A DNA stretch of 50,041 nt from Actinomadura sp. 6K520 (GTDB lineage Bacteria > Actinomycetota > Actinomycetes > Streptosporangiales > Streptosporangiaceae): positions 1-50,041 of the forward strand of contig NZ_SMLC01000042.1 in NCBI RefSeq assembly GCF_004349245.1. Direction: 5' to 3'. Shown here one piece after another: positions 33,176 to 42,594 of this stretch. The position numbers and the translations under genes were made by a program. The notes beneath the pieces were generated by a model, which did no database searches, was not told the DNA's origin, and saw only the letters and a program-made list of their open reading frames with translations. The stretch's first letter is position 1, and each line of letters begins with the position of its first letter.

Positions 33176-33928
33176 ATGTCAGAGGCCAGCCGCGGGGGGC
33201 CGTCCCCGAACGCCGCAGGTGCCGGCGCGCCGCCGCTCATCGGCATCACCACCTACCAGGAGCCGGCCCGCTGGGGGGCCTGGGTGCGCGAGGCCGCACT
33301 GCTGCCGGTGCCGTACGTCCGCGCCGTCGAGCGGGCGGGCGGGGTCCCGGTCATGCTGCCCCCGACCGCGAAGCTGCGCGGGGTGGACGCGCTGGTCGGG
33401 CGGCTGGACGGCCTCGTCCTCGCGGGCGGCGGCGACATCGACCCCGGGCTGTACGGGACCGCCCGGCACGCCCTGACGGGCCCGCCCCAGCCGCAGCGCG
33501 ACCGCTTCGAACTGGCGCTCGCCCGCGCGGTGGTGGACGCCGGCCTGCCGTTCCTGGCCATCTGCCGGGGCATGCAGGTCCTGAACGTGGCCCGCGGCGG
33601 AGCCCTCGTCCAGCACCTGCCGGAGGCGGTGGGCCATGACGGGCACGCGCCGGAGAGCGGCCTGGTCGGATCGCATCCGGTGCAGATCAGCGTGACCAGC
33701 ATGATCGGCAAGATCATGGGGGACTCCGCCGACGTCCCCACCTACCACCACCAGGCGGTGAGCCGGCTCGGCAGGGGCCTGGCGGCGGTGGCGTGGGCAG
33801 AGGACCAGGTGGTCGAGGCCGTGGAGCTGCAGGGGCACCGCTTCGGCCTCGCCGTCCAGTGGCATCCGGAGGAGGGCGACGACGGGCGGCTGTTCGACGC
33901 CCTGGTCGCCGAGGCCGCCGGCCGCTGA
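33176..33928 (+). CDS. Gamma-glutamyl-gamma-aminobutyrate hydrolase family protein (peptidase C26)
   Basis: 250 residues; ATG 33176 follows GAGGGGG. It belongs to class I glutamine amidotransferase-like enzymes of the PuuD type, which hydrolyse gamma-glutamyl amides of polyamine breakdown. The catalytic Cys130 is in FLAICRGMQVLN, and His230 with Glu232 in QWHPEE complete the triad. LIGITTYQEP at the start and LVLAGGGDIDP (about 80-92) are typical. In actinomycetes such genes normally sit beside glutamate-polyamine ligases; none is seen here, so the substrate is open. Confidence 0.92.
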   Translation: MSEASRGGPSPNAAGAGAPPLIGITTYQEPARWGAWVREAALLPVPYVRAVERAGGVPVMLPPTAKLRGVDALVGRLDGLVLAGGGDIDPGLYGTARHALTGPPQPQRDRFELALARAVVDAGLPFLAICRGMQVLNVARGGALVQHLPEAVGHDGHAPESGLVGSHPVQISVTSMIGKIMGDSADVPTYHHQAVSRLGRGLAAVAWAEDQVVEAVELQGHRFGLAVQWHPEEGDDGRLFDALVAEAAGR

Positions 33929-34027
33929 GCCGGCCGGGCCCGGCCCCGGCGCGGGCGGGGATTGACGCGGCGGTCCCGGGGAAGGCGATCCGGTACATCC
34001 CGCCGCAGATCCCCCGGAGGCCGCCGC

Positions 34028-35008
34028 ATGCCGCTGCACCCGCAGACCGTGAGCTTCCTGAAGTTCGTGGCCGCCTGGACGGCGCTGCCGCCCGGCGCGG
34101 GGACCCGGGCGGAACCGACCGTCGCGGAGATGCGGGAGCGGGTCGCCGCGGTGCCGTCCCCCGCCGGCCGTGAGCTGCCGGAGGTGCGCGACCTCACCGT
34201 GCGGGGACCGGGCGGGCCCGTCCCGGTGCGGCTGTACCGCCCGGTGCCGCCGGGGCGCGGGCCGCTGCCCGCGCTCGTGTACCTGCACGGCGGCGCGTGG
34301 GTCCTCGGGAGCATCGACAGCGTGGACGCCGCGTGCCGCGACATCGCGGCCGCCGCCGGATGCGTCGTCCTGAACGTCGGCTACCGGCTGGCCCCCGAGC
34401 ATCCGTTCCCCGCCGCCGTCGACGACGCCTGGGCCGTCGTGGCGTCCGCGGCGCGCGAGCCGCACCGCTACGGCGTACTGCCCGGTGCCGTCGCGGTGGC
34501 CGGGGACAGCGCGGGCGGCAACCTCGCCGCGGCGGCCGCGCTGCTCGCCCGCGACCACGGGGTGCCGCTCGTCCACCAGCTGCTCGTCTACCCGGTGACC
34601 GACACGGCCATGGACACCCCGAGCTGGCGGGAGTTCGGCTCCGGATACGCGCTGGACGCCGCGACGCTCGCCCGGTTCATGGGGCTCTACCGGGGCGGCG
34701 CCGATCGCGCGGACTTCCGGCTGGCCCCGCTGCGCGCCCCGGACCTCGCCGGCGCCGCACCCGCGACCGTGATCACCGCGGAGTACGACATCCTGCGCGA
34801 CGAGGGCGAGGCGTACGCGCGGCGGCTCGCCGCCGCCGGGGTGCCGGTGGAGCTGCGCCGCTACGACGGTGTCGTGCACTCGTTCTTCCTGCTCCCGGAG
34901 ATCTTCGACGCCGGTGTCCGGGCGCGGGACTTCGCTGTGCGACGATTGCGCGCGGCATTCGACGCGCGGACGCGGGAGGCGACCTGCCATGGGCAGCGGG
35001 CGGTATGA
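34028..35008 (+). CDS. Alpha/beta hydrolase, hormone-sensitive-lipase family
   Basis: 326 residues; ATG 34028 follows GGAGG. The oxyanion motif HGGAWVLG (about residues 94-101) and catalytic Ser161 (GDSAGG), Asp254 ([10 protein letters not shown]) and His284 (VVHSF) place it in the HSL-type (family IV) esterases, which hydrolyse short to medium acyl esters. No signal peptide, so cytoplasmic. It overlaps the enoyl-CoA hydratase gene by 20 bases, so the two are co-transcribed: ester hydrolysis followed by acyl-CoA breakdown is a plausible route, though the physiological ester is unknown. Confidence 0.93.
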   Translation: MPLHPQTVSFLKFVAAWTALPPGAGTRAEPTVAEMRERVAAVPSPAGRELPEVRDLTVRGPGGPVPVRLYRPVPPGRGPLPALVYLHGGAWVLGSIDSVDAACRDIAAAAGCVVLNVGYRLAPEHPFPAAVDDAWAVVASAAREPHRYGVLPGAVAVAGDSAGGNLAAAAALLARDHGVPLVHQLLVYPVTDTAMDTPSWREFGSGYALDAATLARFMGLYRGGADRADFRLAPLRAPDLAGAAPATVITAEYDILRDEGEAYARRLAAAGVPVELRRYDGVVHSFFLLPEIFDAGVRARDFAVRRLRAAFDARTREATCHGQRAV

Positions 35009-35786
35009 CGGCTACCAGCGGCTGAAGATCGACTGGGCGGCGGACGGCGTGCTCCGGGTCGTGCTCAGCACGCCGGGCAAGCTCAACGCGGTCGACATGA
35101 CCGGGCACCGGGAGCTGGCGGAGATCTGGCGGGACGCCGACGCCGACGACGAGGTGCGCGCCGTCGTCGTGCGCGGCGAGGGGGCGGCGTTCTCGGCGGG
35201 CGGCGACCTCGCCATGATCGAGGAGATGATGGCCGACCACGGGGCCCGCCGCCGCATCATGCGCGAGGCGCGCGACATCGTCATGAACGTGGTGAACTGC
35301 TCGAAGCCGGTGGTCAGCGCGGTGCAGGGCCCGGTGGTGGGCGCGGGGCTGGCGGTGGCGCTGCTGGCCGACATCTCCGTCGCCGGCCGCACCGCGAAGG
35401 TCATCGACGGGCACACGCGGCTGGGCGTGGCGGCCGGGGACCACGCGGCGATCGTGTGGCCGCTGCTGTGCGGGATGGCGAAGGCGAAGTACTACCTGCT
35501 GCTCAACGACGTCCTGACGGGGGAGGAGGCCGAGCGGATCGGCCTGGTCTCCCTGTGCGTGGACGACGGGGAGGTGCACGAGCGCGCGCTGGAGATCGCC
35601 GGCCGGCTCGCCGCCGGGCCCGCGGAGGCGCTGTCGTTCACCAAGCACGCGCTGAACAACTGGCTGCGCCTCGCGGGCCCGACGTTCGACGCGTCGCTGG
35701 CGATGGAGTTCTTCGGGTTCACCGGCCCGGACGTGCGGGAGGGCGTCTCGGCGATCCGGGAGAAGCGCCCGCCCAGGTTCGGCTGA
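34989..35786 (+). CDS. Enoyl-CoA hydratase/isomerase
   Basis: 265 residues from ATG 34989, inside the 3' end of the esterase gene; GGGAGG lies about 10 bases before. Crotonase fold: [12 protein letters not shown] gives the first oxyanion-hole segment, and [21 protein letters not shown] the second. At the hydratase Glu positions the protein reads [15 protein letters not shown], so the second acid is Asp or shifted, and the exact reaction (hydration, isomerisation or other) is uncertain. [12 protein letters not shown] near the C-terminus is family-typical. Operon with the upstream esterase; converges on an acyl-CoA dehydrogenase. Confidence 0.92.
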   Translation: MGSGRYDGYQRLKIDWAADGVLRVVLSTPGKLNAVDMTGHRELAEIWRDADADDEVRAVVVRGEGAAFSAGGDLAMIEEMMADHGARRRIMREARDIVMNVVNCSKPVVSAVQGPVVGAGLAVALLADISVAGRTAKVIDGHTRLGVAAGDHAAIVWPLLCGMAKAKYYLLLNDVLTGEEAERIGLVSLCVDDGEVHERALEIAGRLAAGPAEALSFTKHALNNWLRLAGPTFDASLAMEFFGFTGPDVREGVSAIREKRPPRFG

Positions 35787-35812
35787 GGACGTCCCCCCGC
35801 GCGTTCCGGCGG

Positions 35813-36994
35813 TCAGTACGACTTGGGCAGGCCCAGTTCGTGCTGGGCGATGTGGGCGAGGACGAGTTCCTCGGCGACCGGGATGTTCTTGGCGATGCGG
35901 GCGTCGCGGAACATCCGGGAGATCGGGTACTCCAGCGAGTACGCCATGCCGCCGAAGGTCTGGAACGCGCGGTCGGCGGCCTGCCAGGCCGCGTCGGCCG
36001 CGGTGAGCTTGGCGATGTTGGCCTCCGAGCCGCAGGGGCGGCCCCGGTCCCACAGCCAGGCGGCCTTGTAGGTCATCAGCCGCGCCAGTTCCAGCTGCGC
36101 CTTGACCCTGGCGAGCGGGAAGGCGATGCCCTGGTTCGTCCCGATCGGCTTGCCGAACGGCGCCCGGTCGGTGGCGTACTCGCAGGCGAGGCTCAGCACC
36201 AGCTCGCCGGACCCGACGCCGCCCGCCGCGGCCAGGATCCGCTCGGGGTTGAGGATGTCCCACAGGACGGCGAACCCCATGTCGACCTCGCCGAGGACCC
36301 GCTCGGCCGGCACGCGGACGTCGTCCAGGAACACCGTGCTGGACGCGACGGTGTTGGTGCCGAGCTTGGGGATCGGCTGGTAGCTCAGCGTGCCCTCGGC
36401 GACGGCCTCCTTGAGGTCCACCAGCAGGACGGTGAAGCCCGACGTCCGGGGGCGCGCCTCGGCGGCCGGGACCGTGCGGGTGACGAGGACCATGTGGTCC
36501 GCGCGCTCGACCCCGGAGATCCAGATCTTCTGGCCGTTGACCACGAACGAGTCGCCGTCGCGGCGGGCGTGGGTGGAGATGTTGATCGAGTTGCTGCCCG
36601 CGTCCGGCTCGGTGATGGCGAAGCAGGTCTCCAGCTCCCCGGAGGCGATTTTCGGCAGGAACTCGTCCCGCTGCTCCCGGGTGCCGTGGCGGGCGATGGT
36701 CAGCCCGCCGAACGCGGGCGTCAGCAGGTACATGAACGACGCGGCGCCTCCCGCGCCGCCCTGGGCGAGGGCTTCGAGGGCGACGGCGAGCTCCAGCAGG
36801 CCCTGCCCCCCGCCGCCGTACTCCTCGGGGACGGCCAGGGCGTGCCAGCCGTCGCCGACCAGCTCCCGCCAGACCTCCTCGGGCCAGCGCTTGTCCGCGT
36901 CGCAGCGGCTCCAGTACTCCTGGTCGTACTTCCCCGCGATCGCCAGCACGCCCTCGCGCACCGCGGCCGCGCTCTCCGGCAGGTCGAAGTCCAC
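35813..36994 (-). CDS. Acyl-CoA dehydrogenase lacking the usual catalytic Glu
   Basis: 393 residues from GTG 36994, preceded by GAGGGAGG. The FAD and substrate motifs are normal: FAITEPDAGSNS, GQKIWISG, RAPFGKPIGTNQGIAFPLA, TFGGMAYSLEYPISRMFRDAR. But where most relatives have the catalytic Glu-Gly-Thr, this protein reads IAKNIPVAEELVLAHI, so the base must come from elsewhere, as in isovaleryl- or long-chain-type enzymes that use a Glu on an earlier helix, or the adjacent Glu pair. Substrate unknown. It faces the esterase-hydratase operon tail to tail and is probably part of the same lipid-degradation module. Confidence 0.92.
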   Translation of the reverse strand: MDFDLPESAAAVREGVLAIAGKYDQEYWSRCDADKRWPEEVWRELVGDGWHALAVPEEYGGGGQGLLELAVALEALAQGGAGGAASFMYLLTPAFGGLTIARHGTREQRDEFLPKIASGELETCFAITEPDAGSNSINISTHARRDGDSFVVNGQKIWISGVERADHMVLVTRTVPAAEARPRTSGFTVLLVDLKEAVAEGTLSYQPIPKLGTNTVASSTVFLDDVRVPAERVLGEVDMGFAVLWDILNPERILAAAGGVGSGELVLSLACEYATDRAPFGKPIGTNQGIAFPLARVKAQLELARLMTYKAAWLWDRGRPCGSEANIAKLTAADAAWQAADRAFQTFGGMAYSLEYPISRMFRDARIAKNIPVAEELVLAHIAQHELGLPKSY

Positions 36995-37183
36995 CGCGCC
37001 TCCCTCGCACTCGGCTGTCGGCCCCACGGTAGCCCATGCAGTAAGTGGTCACTGACATCCGGGGGCGGTCAATGAACGCCGCCTTCCCGGGTAGGCGACG
37101 CATGGAGAGGACGGAACACGTCGGCTAGGCGACCGCGAGGCCCGGGCGCGTCTCTGCCCCGCGGGGGAGGCGAGGGAGCGATC

Positions 37184-38617
37184 ATGCGACCGCGTGACAG
37201 GTGGATGCTGGCCGGAGGACGCTGGAGCCAGGGCACCGGGGAGCGGATGTTCACGGTCACCGATCCGGCGGACGGCGAGCCCCTCGGGGTGGTGCCCGTC
37301 TGCACCCGCCGCGACGTGGACACCGCGGTCGCGGCGGCACGGGCCGCCGCGCCCGGCTGGGCGGTGGTCCCGGCCGCCGAGCGCGGCGCCGCCCTGCACG
37401 CCGCCGCGCGGGCCGTCGAGGGGCGCGCCGCCGAGCTCGCCGCGCTGGTGACCGCCGAGATGGGCAAGCCGTCCGGCGACGCGCTCGCCGGCGTCGAGGC
37501 CGGGATCGGGACGCTGCGCCAGTACGCCGAGCTGGGCCCGCTGCACGGCGGGCGCAGCCTGCAGGGCGGGTGGGACGCGGCGGACTTCATGGTCCGCGAG
37601 CCCCACGGGACCGTCGCGGTGCTCACGCCGTGGAACGATCCCGTCGCCATCGCCTGCGGGCTGATCGGCGCCGCCGTGGTCACCGGCAACACCGTCGTGC
37701 ACAAGCCGTCCGAGCGGACCCCGCACGCCGGCGCCATGCTCGCCGAGCTGATCGCCGGGCGGCTGCCCGGCGGCGTCCTCAACCTCGTCACGGGCGGCGC
37801 CGAGCTGGGCGAGGCGCTCGCCGGCCACGGCGGCGTGGACGTCGTGGCGCACGTCGGCTCGACCCGCGCGGGCCGCCGCATCGCCGAGCTGACCGCCGGG
37901 ACCGGGGTCAGGGTCCTGCTGGAGAACGGCGGCGCCGACCCGCTGATCGTCGACGCGGGCGTCGACCCGGCGTGGGCCGCCGGGCAGGCCGCCACCGGCT
38001 GCTTCGCCAACGCCGGCCAGATCTGCACCGCCGTCGAACGCGTCTACGTGCACGAGGCCGTGGCCGCCGAGTTCCTGGACGCGCTCACCCGCCGGGCCCG
38101 CGCCCTGCGGATGGGGCCGGGGGCCGACCCGGCCACCGAACTCGCCCCGCTGGTGGACGAGCGGCACCGCGCCCGGGTCCACGAGCAGGTCGAGAAGGCC
38201 GTCGCGGACGGCGCGCGGCTCCGCACCGGCGGGCGGATCCCCGAGGGACCCGGCTGCTTCTACCCCGCCACCGTCCTCACCGGCTGCACCGACACCATGG
38301 CCGTGATGGCCGAGGAGACCTTCGGGCCCGTCGCGCCCGTCCGCACCGTCGCGTCCTTCGCGGAGGGCCTGGAGGCGGCGCACCGCACCCGCTACGGCCT
38401 CGCCGCGACCGTCCTCACCCGCGACCCCGCCCACGCCCAGGCGGCCTGGCGCGGCCTGAAGACCGGCACCGTGAAGATCAACGCGGTGTTCGGCGGCGCC
38501 CCCGGCGGGGCCGCGACCCCGCGCGGCGCCAGCGGGCGGGGCTTCGGCTACGGCCCCGAGCTCCTCGACGAGATGACGGCCGTCAAGGTCGTCCACCTGC
38601 AGACCGTCATCCCGTAG
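37184..38617 (+). CDS. Aldehyde dehydrogenase family protein
   Basis: 477 residues; ATG 37184 is preceded by GGGAG. It oxidises an aldehyde to the acid with NAD(P). The NAD-binding segment VLTPWNDPVAIACG and KPSERTP are typical. The general base is Glu247 in LLENGGADPL, a variant of the common ELGGK motif, and the nucleophile is Cys281 in NAGQICTAVERVYVH. MAEETFGPVAPV follows. The ENGGAD variation and FGGAPGGAATPRGASG near the C-terminus suggest a less common subgroup; the substrate is not predictable. Stop codon lies 3 bases from that of the converging TetR gene. Confidence 0.92.
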   Translation: MRPRDRWMLAGGRWSQGTGERMFTVTDPADGEPLGVVPVCTRRDVDTAVAAARAAAPGWAVVPAAERGAALHAAARAVEGRAAELAALVTAEMGKPSGDALAGVEAGIGTLRQYAELGPLHGGRSLQGGWDAADFMVREPHGTVAVLTPWNDPVAIACGLIGAAVVTGNTVVHKPSERTPHAGAMLAELIAGRLPGGVLNLVTGGAELGEALAGHGGVDVVAHVGSTRAGRRIAELTAGTGVRVLLENGGADPLIVDAGVDPAWAAGQAATGCFANAGQICTAVERVYVHEAVAAEFLDALTRRARALRMGPGADPATELAPLVDERHRARVHEQVEKAVADGARLRTGGRIPEGPGCFYPATVLTGCTDTMAVMAEETFGPVAPVRTVASFAEGLEAAHRTRYGLAATVLTRDPAHAQAAWRGLKTGTVKINAVFGGAPGGAATPRGASGRGFGYGPELLDEMTAVKVVHLQTVIP

Positions 38618-38646
38618 CGGTCATGTAGCGGTCACGTAGCGGGTCA
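38614..38646. repeat. Three 11-bp tandem repeats at the ALDH/TetR junction
   Basis: GTAGCGGTCAT, GTAGCGGTCAC and GTAGCGGGTCA follow each other (38614-38624, 38625-38635, 38636-38646). They contain both stop codons and encode the last residues of the TetR protein, implying local slippage duplication. Confidence 0.75.
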
Positions 38647-39187
38647 CCATGCGGGCGACGAAGTGGGCGAAGCGCTCCGGGGGGCCGGAGGGCAGCATGA
38701 GGTGGCTCATCGTCAGCCGCACCGCGGCGTCGGCGATCTCGGTGAGGGCGTCGCGGTCCAGGTCCGGCCAGTGCCGCAGCGCGTGCTCGGCGATGCGGGC
38801 GCTGGCGGTGAACAGCACCGGCTCGGCCTGCGTGGTGAGCAGCGGGAGCAGCTCGTCGCCGCCCGCACCGGTCAGCACCGCCTTCTTCAGCTGGTCGTCC
38901 GCGGACGTCTCCAGCGTGTACATGACCGCCGCCGTCACCGCCGAGTACAGGTCGTCGTGCGCGGACAGCGCCGCGTCGACGCCGTCGAGGTAGCGCTCGT
39001 TGTCGCGGATCACGACCGCCTGCGCCAGGCCCCACTTGTCGCCGAACTCGTTGTAGACGGTCTGCCGGCTCACCCCGGCGGCCGCCGCGACGTCCCGCAT
39101 CCGGACGCCGCGGTAGCCGCGCTCCACGAGCAGGGAGGCGGCGGCGTCCAGGAGGGATTCGCGCACGGAACGGCCGGCGGTGCCCAT
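38621..39187 (-). CDS. TetR-family transcriptional regulator
   Basis: 188 residues; ATG 39187 is preceded by GGAGGGA. The helix-turn-helix spans about 8-55 (RESLLDAAASLLVERGYRG, RDVAAAAGVSRQTVYNEFGDKWGLAQAV). The C-terminal ligand domain (about 70-180) is all-helical and unremarkable. The final residues are encoded within tandem repeats and may be variable. It is divergent from the single-chain acyl-CoA carboxylase (170 bases between starts), a probable target. A -10-like GATAAT lies in that gap on the leftward strand. No palindrome as clear as those elsewhere in the window was seen there. Confidence 0.92.
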   Translation of the reverse strand: MGTAGRSVRESLLDAAASLLVERGYRGVRMRDVAAAAGVSRQTVYNEFGDKWGLAQAVVIRDNERYLDGVDAALSAHDDLYSAVTAAVMYTLETSADDQLKKAVLTGAGGDELLPLLTTQAEPVLFTASARIAEHALRHWPDLDRDALTEIADAAVRLTMSHLMLPSGPPERFAHFVARMVTRYVTAT

Positions 39188-39357
39188 GAGTCGTCGATCC
39201 CTCCGGAGGTGATCGTGGGGAGGCGGCCCCACAGGACCATTATCACCCCGGTCCCGCCGGCGGTCACCGGGCGCCCGCCGGTCACCGGGACCCGCCCGCC
39301 TCTCTAGAGTGAGGCCCAGCCGAGGCGAGGGCGCGCGGAGCGAGGCGAGGAGGACGG

Positions 39358-42300
39358 GTGGGCGGGATCCTGGTGGCCAACCGGGGCGAGGTCGCGCTGC
39401 GGATCGTCCGCGCCGCGGCGGAGCTGGGCCTGCGGACGGTCGCCGTGCGCACCCGCGACGAGGCCCCCGCGCCGCACGCCCGCCGCGCGGACGAGGTGCG
39501 GGTGCTGCCCGGCGACGGCCCGGCCGGCTACCTGGACGCCGCCGCCGTGCTCACCGCCGCCGCGGAAGCGGGCGTCACCGCCGTCCACCCCGGCTACGGC
39601 TTCCTGAGCGAGAACGCGGCGTTCGCCGCGCGCTGCGCCGCCGCCGGGCTGACGTTCACCGGCCCGCGCCCCGAGCTGCTGGAGCTGTTCGGCGACAAGA
39701 CCCGCTCGCGGGCGCTCGCCCGGGACGCGGGCGTGCCGGTGGCGCCCGGCACGGACGGCCCGGTGAGCCTCGCCGGCGCGGAGGAGTTCGCCCGCGCGCA
39801 CGGGCCCGTGATGCTCAAGGCCGTGGCCGGCGGCGGCGGGCGCGGGACGCGCGCCGTCACCGATCCGGCCGGCATGGCCGCCGCGTACGAGCGGTGCCGC
39901 TCCGAGGCGCTCGCCTCCTTCGGCTCCGGCGACCTGTACGCCGAGCGGTACGTGCCGCGCGCCCGCCACATCGAGGTGCAGATCGCCGGCGACGGGAGCG
40001 GCGCGGTCGTCCACCTGTGGGAGCGCGACTGCAGTATCCAGCGGCGGCACCAGAAGCTGATCGAGGTCGCGCCCGCGCCCGCGCTGCCCGGGGACGTCCG
40101 GGACGCGCTGCTGGACGCGGCGCTGCGCATGGCCGCCCGCGTCCGCTACGACGGCATCGGCACGTTCGAGTTCCTCGTCGCGGACGGGGACTTCTGGTTC
40201 ATGGAGGTCAATCCGAGGCTCCAGGTCGAGCACACCGTGACCGAGGAGATCACCGGGGTCGATCTGGTCAAGACGCAGATCCGGCTCGCGCTGGGGGAGG
40301 ACCTCGCGGCCGTGGGCCTGGCCGGCGGGCCGCCCCGCGCCGCGGGGTGCGCCGTCCAGGTCCGGGTCAACACCGAGACCCTCGACGCGGACGGCACGCC
40401 GCACCCGCGGGCCGGGACGCTGACCGCGTTCGCGCCGCCGTCCGGGCCCGGCGTCCGCGTCGACACCTGCGGGTACGCCGGCTACCGCGCGAGCCCCCGC
40501 TACGACCCGCTGCTCGCCAAGGTCGTCGCCCGCGCGGAGGACCTGCCGTCCGCCGCCGCCCGCGCGCACGGCGCGCTCGGCGAGTTCGAGATCGCCGGCG
40601 TCGCCACCAGCATCCCGCTGCTGCAGGGCGTGCTGCGCCACCCCGGCTTCACCGCCGGCGGTTTCGACACGTCCTTCATCGCCGGCCACCTGCCCGAGCT
40701 GCTGGAGAGCGAGCACCGCCGCTACTACGTCGAGACCGTGCGGGACGAGGAGGGCACCCCCGCCGCCGCAGCCCCGGACGCGCCGCCCGGCACGATCACC
40801 GTGTCCGCGCCCATGCAGGGCACGGTGGTGAGCGTGGACGTGACCGAGGGCGACCTCGTGCGGGCCGGGGGACCGGTCCTCGTCCTCGAAGCCATGAAGA
40901 TGGAGCACGTCGTCCGCGCGGGCGAGGCGGGCATCGTGCGGAGCGTCGCCGCCGCGGCCGGGGACACCGTCGCCGAGGGCGCCCCGCTGCTGTTCGTGGA
41001 ACCCGCCGAGGCCGGCGCCGGCCACGCCGCCGAGGACGCCGAGCCCGACCCCGGCGAGATCCGCGCCGACCTCGCCGAGGCACTGCGCAGGCACGAGACC
41101 GGCCTGGACGCGTCCCGTCCGGAGGCGGTCGCCCGGCGGCACGCGCGCGGCCACCGCACCGCCCGGGAGAACATCGAGGACCTGTGCGACGCCGGCACGT
41201 TCGTCGAGTACGGCGCGCTGGCCATCGCCGCGCAGCGGCGGCGCCGGTCCCTGGAGGACCTGATCGAGCGCACCCCCGCCGACGGCATGGTGTGCGGCAT
41301 CGGGGACGTGGCCGGCGCGCAGGCGGTCGTCATGTCCTACGACTACACGGTCCTGGCCGGGACGCAGGGCTACCAGAACCACCGCAAGACCGACCGGATG
41401 CTCGACATCGCCCACCGCCGCCGCCTGCCCGTGGTCCTGTTCGCCGAGGGCGGCGGGGGCCGGCCCGGCGACACCGACACCTCCACGGTGTCGGGCCTGG
41501 ACGTCACGACCTTCCACGCGATGGGGCGGCTCAGCGGCCGCGTCCCGTCCGTCGGGATCGCCGCCGGGCGCTGCTTCGCCGGGAACGCCGCGCTGCTCGG
41601 CTGCTGCGACGTCATCATCGCCACCCGCGACGCCAACATCGGGATGGGCGGCCCCGCGATGATCGAGGGCGGCGGGCTCGGCGTGTTCGCGCCCGAGGAG
41701 ATCGGCCCGATCACCGACCAGGAGCCCAACGGCGTCGTGGACATCGCCGTGGCGGACGAGGCCGCCGCCGTCGCCGCCGCCCGCCGCTACCTGTCCTACT
41801 TCCAGGGCCCGAGCGGCGACTGGACGTGCGACGACCAGCGGCCGCTGCGGAACGTCGTCCCGGAGAACCGGCTGCGCGCCTACGACGTCCGCCGCGCGAT
41901 CGCCCGCCTCGCCGACACCGGGTCGGTGCTGGAGCTGCGCCGCGCCTTCGGGGTCGGGATCATCACCGCGCTGGTGCGGATCGAGGGACACCCGATGGGC
42001 CTCATCGCCAGCAACCCCGCCCACCTCGGCGGCGCCATCGACCGCGACGCCGCCGACAAGGCCGCCCGGTTCCTGCAGCTGTGCGACGCCCACGGGCTGC
42101 CCGTGGTGTCGCTGTGCGACACGCCCGGCTTCATGGTCGGCCCGGACGCCGAGCGGACCGCCACCGTCCGGCACTTCGGCCGCATGTTCGTGATCGGCGC
42201 GAACCTGCGCGTCCCGCTCGTCACGATCGTGCTCCGCAAGGGCTACGGCCTCGGCGCGCAGGCCATGGCGGGCGGCGGGTTCAAGGCGCCCCTCGCGACC

Positions 42301-42573
42301 GTCGCGTGGCCCACCGGCGAGATCGGCGGCATGGGCCTGGAGGGCGCCGTCCGGCTCGGGTACCGCAAGGAACTCGCCGAGGCCGACGACCCGGAGGAGC
42401 TGTTCCGGACGATGGTCGCCGCCGCCTACGAGCACGGCAAGGCCCTGCACGCCGCCACGGTCTTCGAGCTGGACGACGTCATCGACCCGGCCGACACCCG
42501 CCGCTGGATCACCACCGCGTTCGCCTCGGCCCCGCCGCCCGGGGACGGCCGCCGCTGGATCGACACCTGGTGA
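39358..42573 (+). CDS. Single-chain acyl-CoA carboxylase (biotin carboxylase, biotin carrier and carboxyltransferase fused)
   Basis: 1071 residues from GTG 39358, preceded by GAGGAGG. Residues about 1-450 are the biotin carboxylase (HPGYGFLSENAAFA, GGGGRGTR, EVNPRLQVEHTVTEE). About 475-545 is the biotin carrier with biotinyl-Lys514 (EAMKMEH). About 560-1071 is the carboxyltransferase beta and alpha halves, with GGGGRPGDTD, GRCFAGNAALLG, DTPGFMVGPDAE and GAQAMAGGGFKAP. It carboxylates an acyl-CoA, with acetyl- or propionyl-CoA as the commonest substrates. Most actinomycete carboxylases have separate AccA and AccD subunits, so this one-chain form is unusual though known. TAGAGT at 39305-39310 is a possible -10. 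The substrate cannot be read from sequence. Confidence 0.94.
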   Translation: MGGILVANRGEVALRIVRAAAELGLRTVAVRTRDEAPAPHARRADEVRVLPGDGPAGYLDAAAVLTAAAEAGVTAVHPGYGFLSENAAFAARCAAAGLTFTGPRPELLELFGDKTRSRALARDAGVPVAPGTDGPVSLAGAEEFARAHGPVMLKAVAGGGGRGTRAVTDPAGMAAAYERCRSEALASFGSGDLYAERYVPRARHIEVQIAGDGSGAVVHLWERDCSIQRRHQKLIEVAPAPALPGDVRDALLDAALRMAARVRYDGIGTFEFLVADGDFWFMEVNPRLQVEHTVTEEITGVDLVKTQIRLALGEDLAAVGLAGGPPRAAGCAVQVRVNTETLDADGTPHPRAGTLTAFAPPSGPGVRVDTCGYAGYRASPRYDPLLAKVVARAEDLPSAAARAHGALGEFEIAGVATSIPLLQGVLRHPGFTAGGFDTSFIAGHLPELLESEHRRYYVETVRDEEGTPAAAAPDAPPGTITVSAPMQGTVVSVDVTEGDLVRAGGPVLVLEAMKMEHVVRAGEAGIVRSVAAAAGDTVAEGAPLLFVEPAEAGAGHAAEDAEPDPGEIRADLAEALRRHETGLDASRPEAVARRHARGHRTARENIEDLCDAGTFVEYGALAIAAQRRRRSLEDLIERTPADGMVCGIGDVAGAQAVVMSYDYTVLAGTQGYQNHRKTDRMLDIAHRRRLPVVLFAEGGGGRPGDTDTSTVSGLDVTTFHAMGRLSGRVPSVGIAAGRCFAGNAALLGCCDVIIATRDANIGMGGPAMIEGGGLGVFAPEEIGPITDQEPNGVVDIAVADEAAAVAAARRYLSYFQGPSGDWTCDDQRPLRNVVPENRLRAYDVRRAIARLADTGSVLELRRAFGVGIITALVRIEGHPMGLIASNPAHLGGAIDRDAADKAARFLQLCDAHGLPVVSLCDTPGFMVGPDAERTATVRHFGRMFVIGANLRVPLVTIVLRKGYGLGAQAMAGGGFKAPLATVAWPTGEIGGMGLEGAVRLGYRKELAEADDPEELFRTMVAAAYEHGKALHAATVFELDDVIDPADTRRWITTAFASAPPPGDGRRWIDTW

Positions 42574-42594
42574 CGGGCGCGCCGGGCGCGCGGG

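Noticed and set aside
32781..33476. A plus-strand frame with GGAGGGGGTG before ATG 32781
   Set aside because: It overlaps the C26 amidohydrolase in another frame by 300 bases and turns into Arg/Pro/Gly-rich noise after about 55 codons.
39304..42450. A long antisense frame opposite the acyl-CoA carboxylase
   Set aside because: It mirrors the codon pattern of a real gene with clear motifs on the plus strand, and has no recognisable domains.
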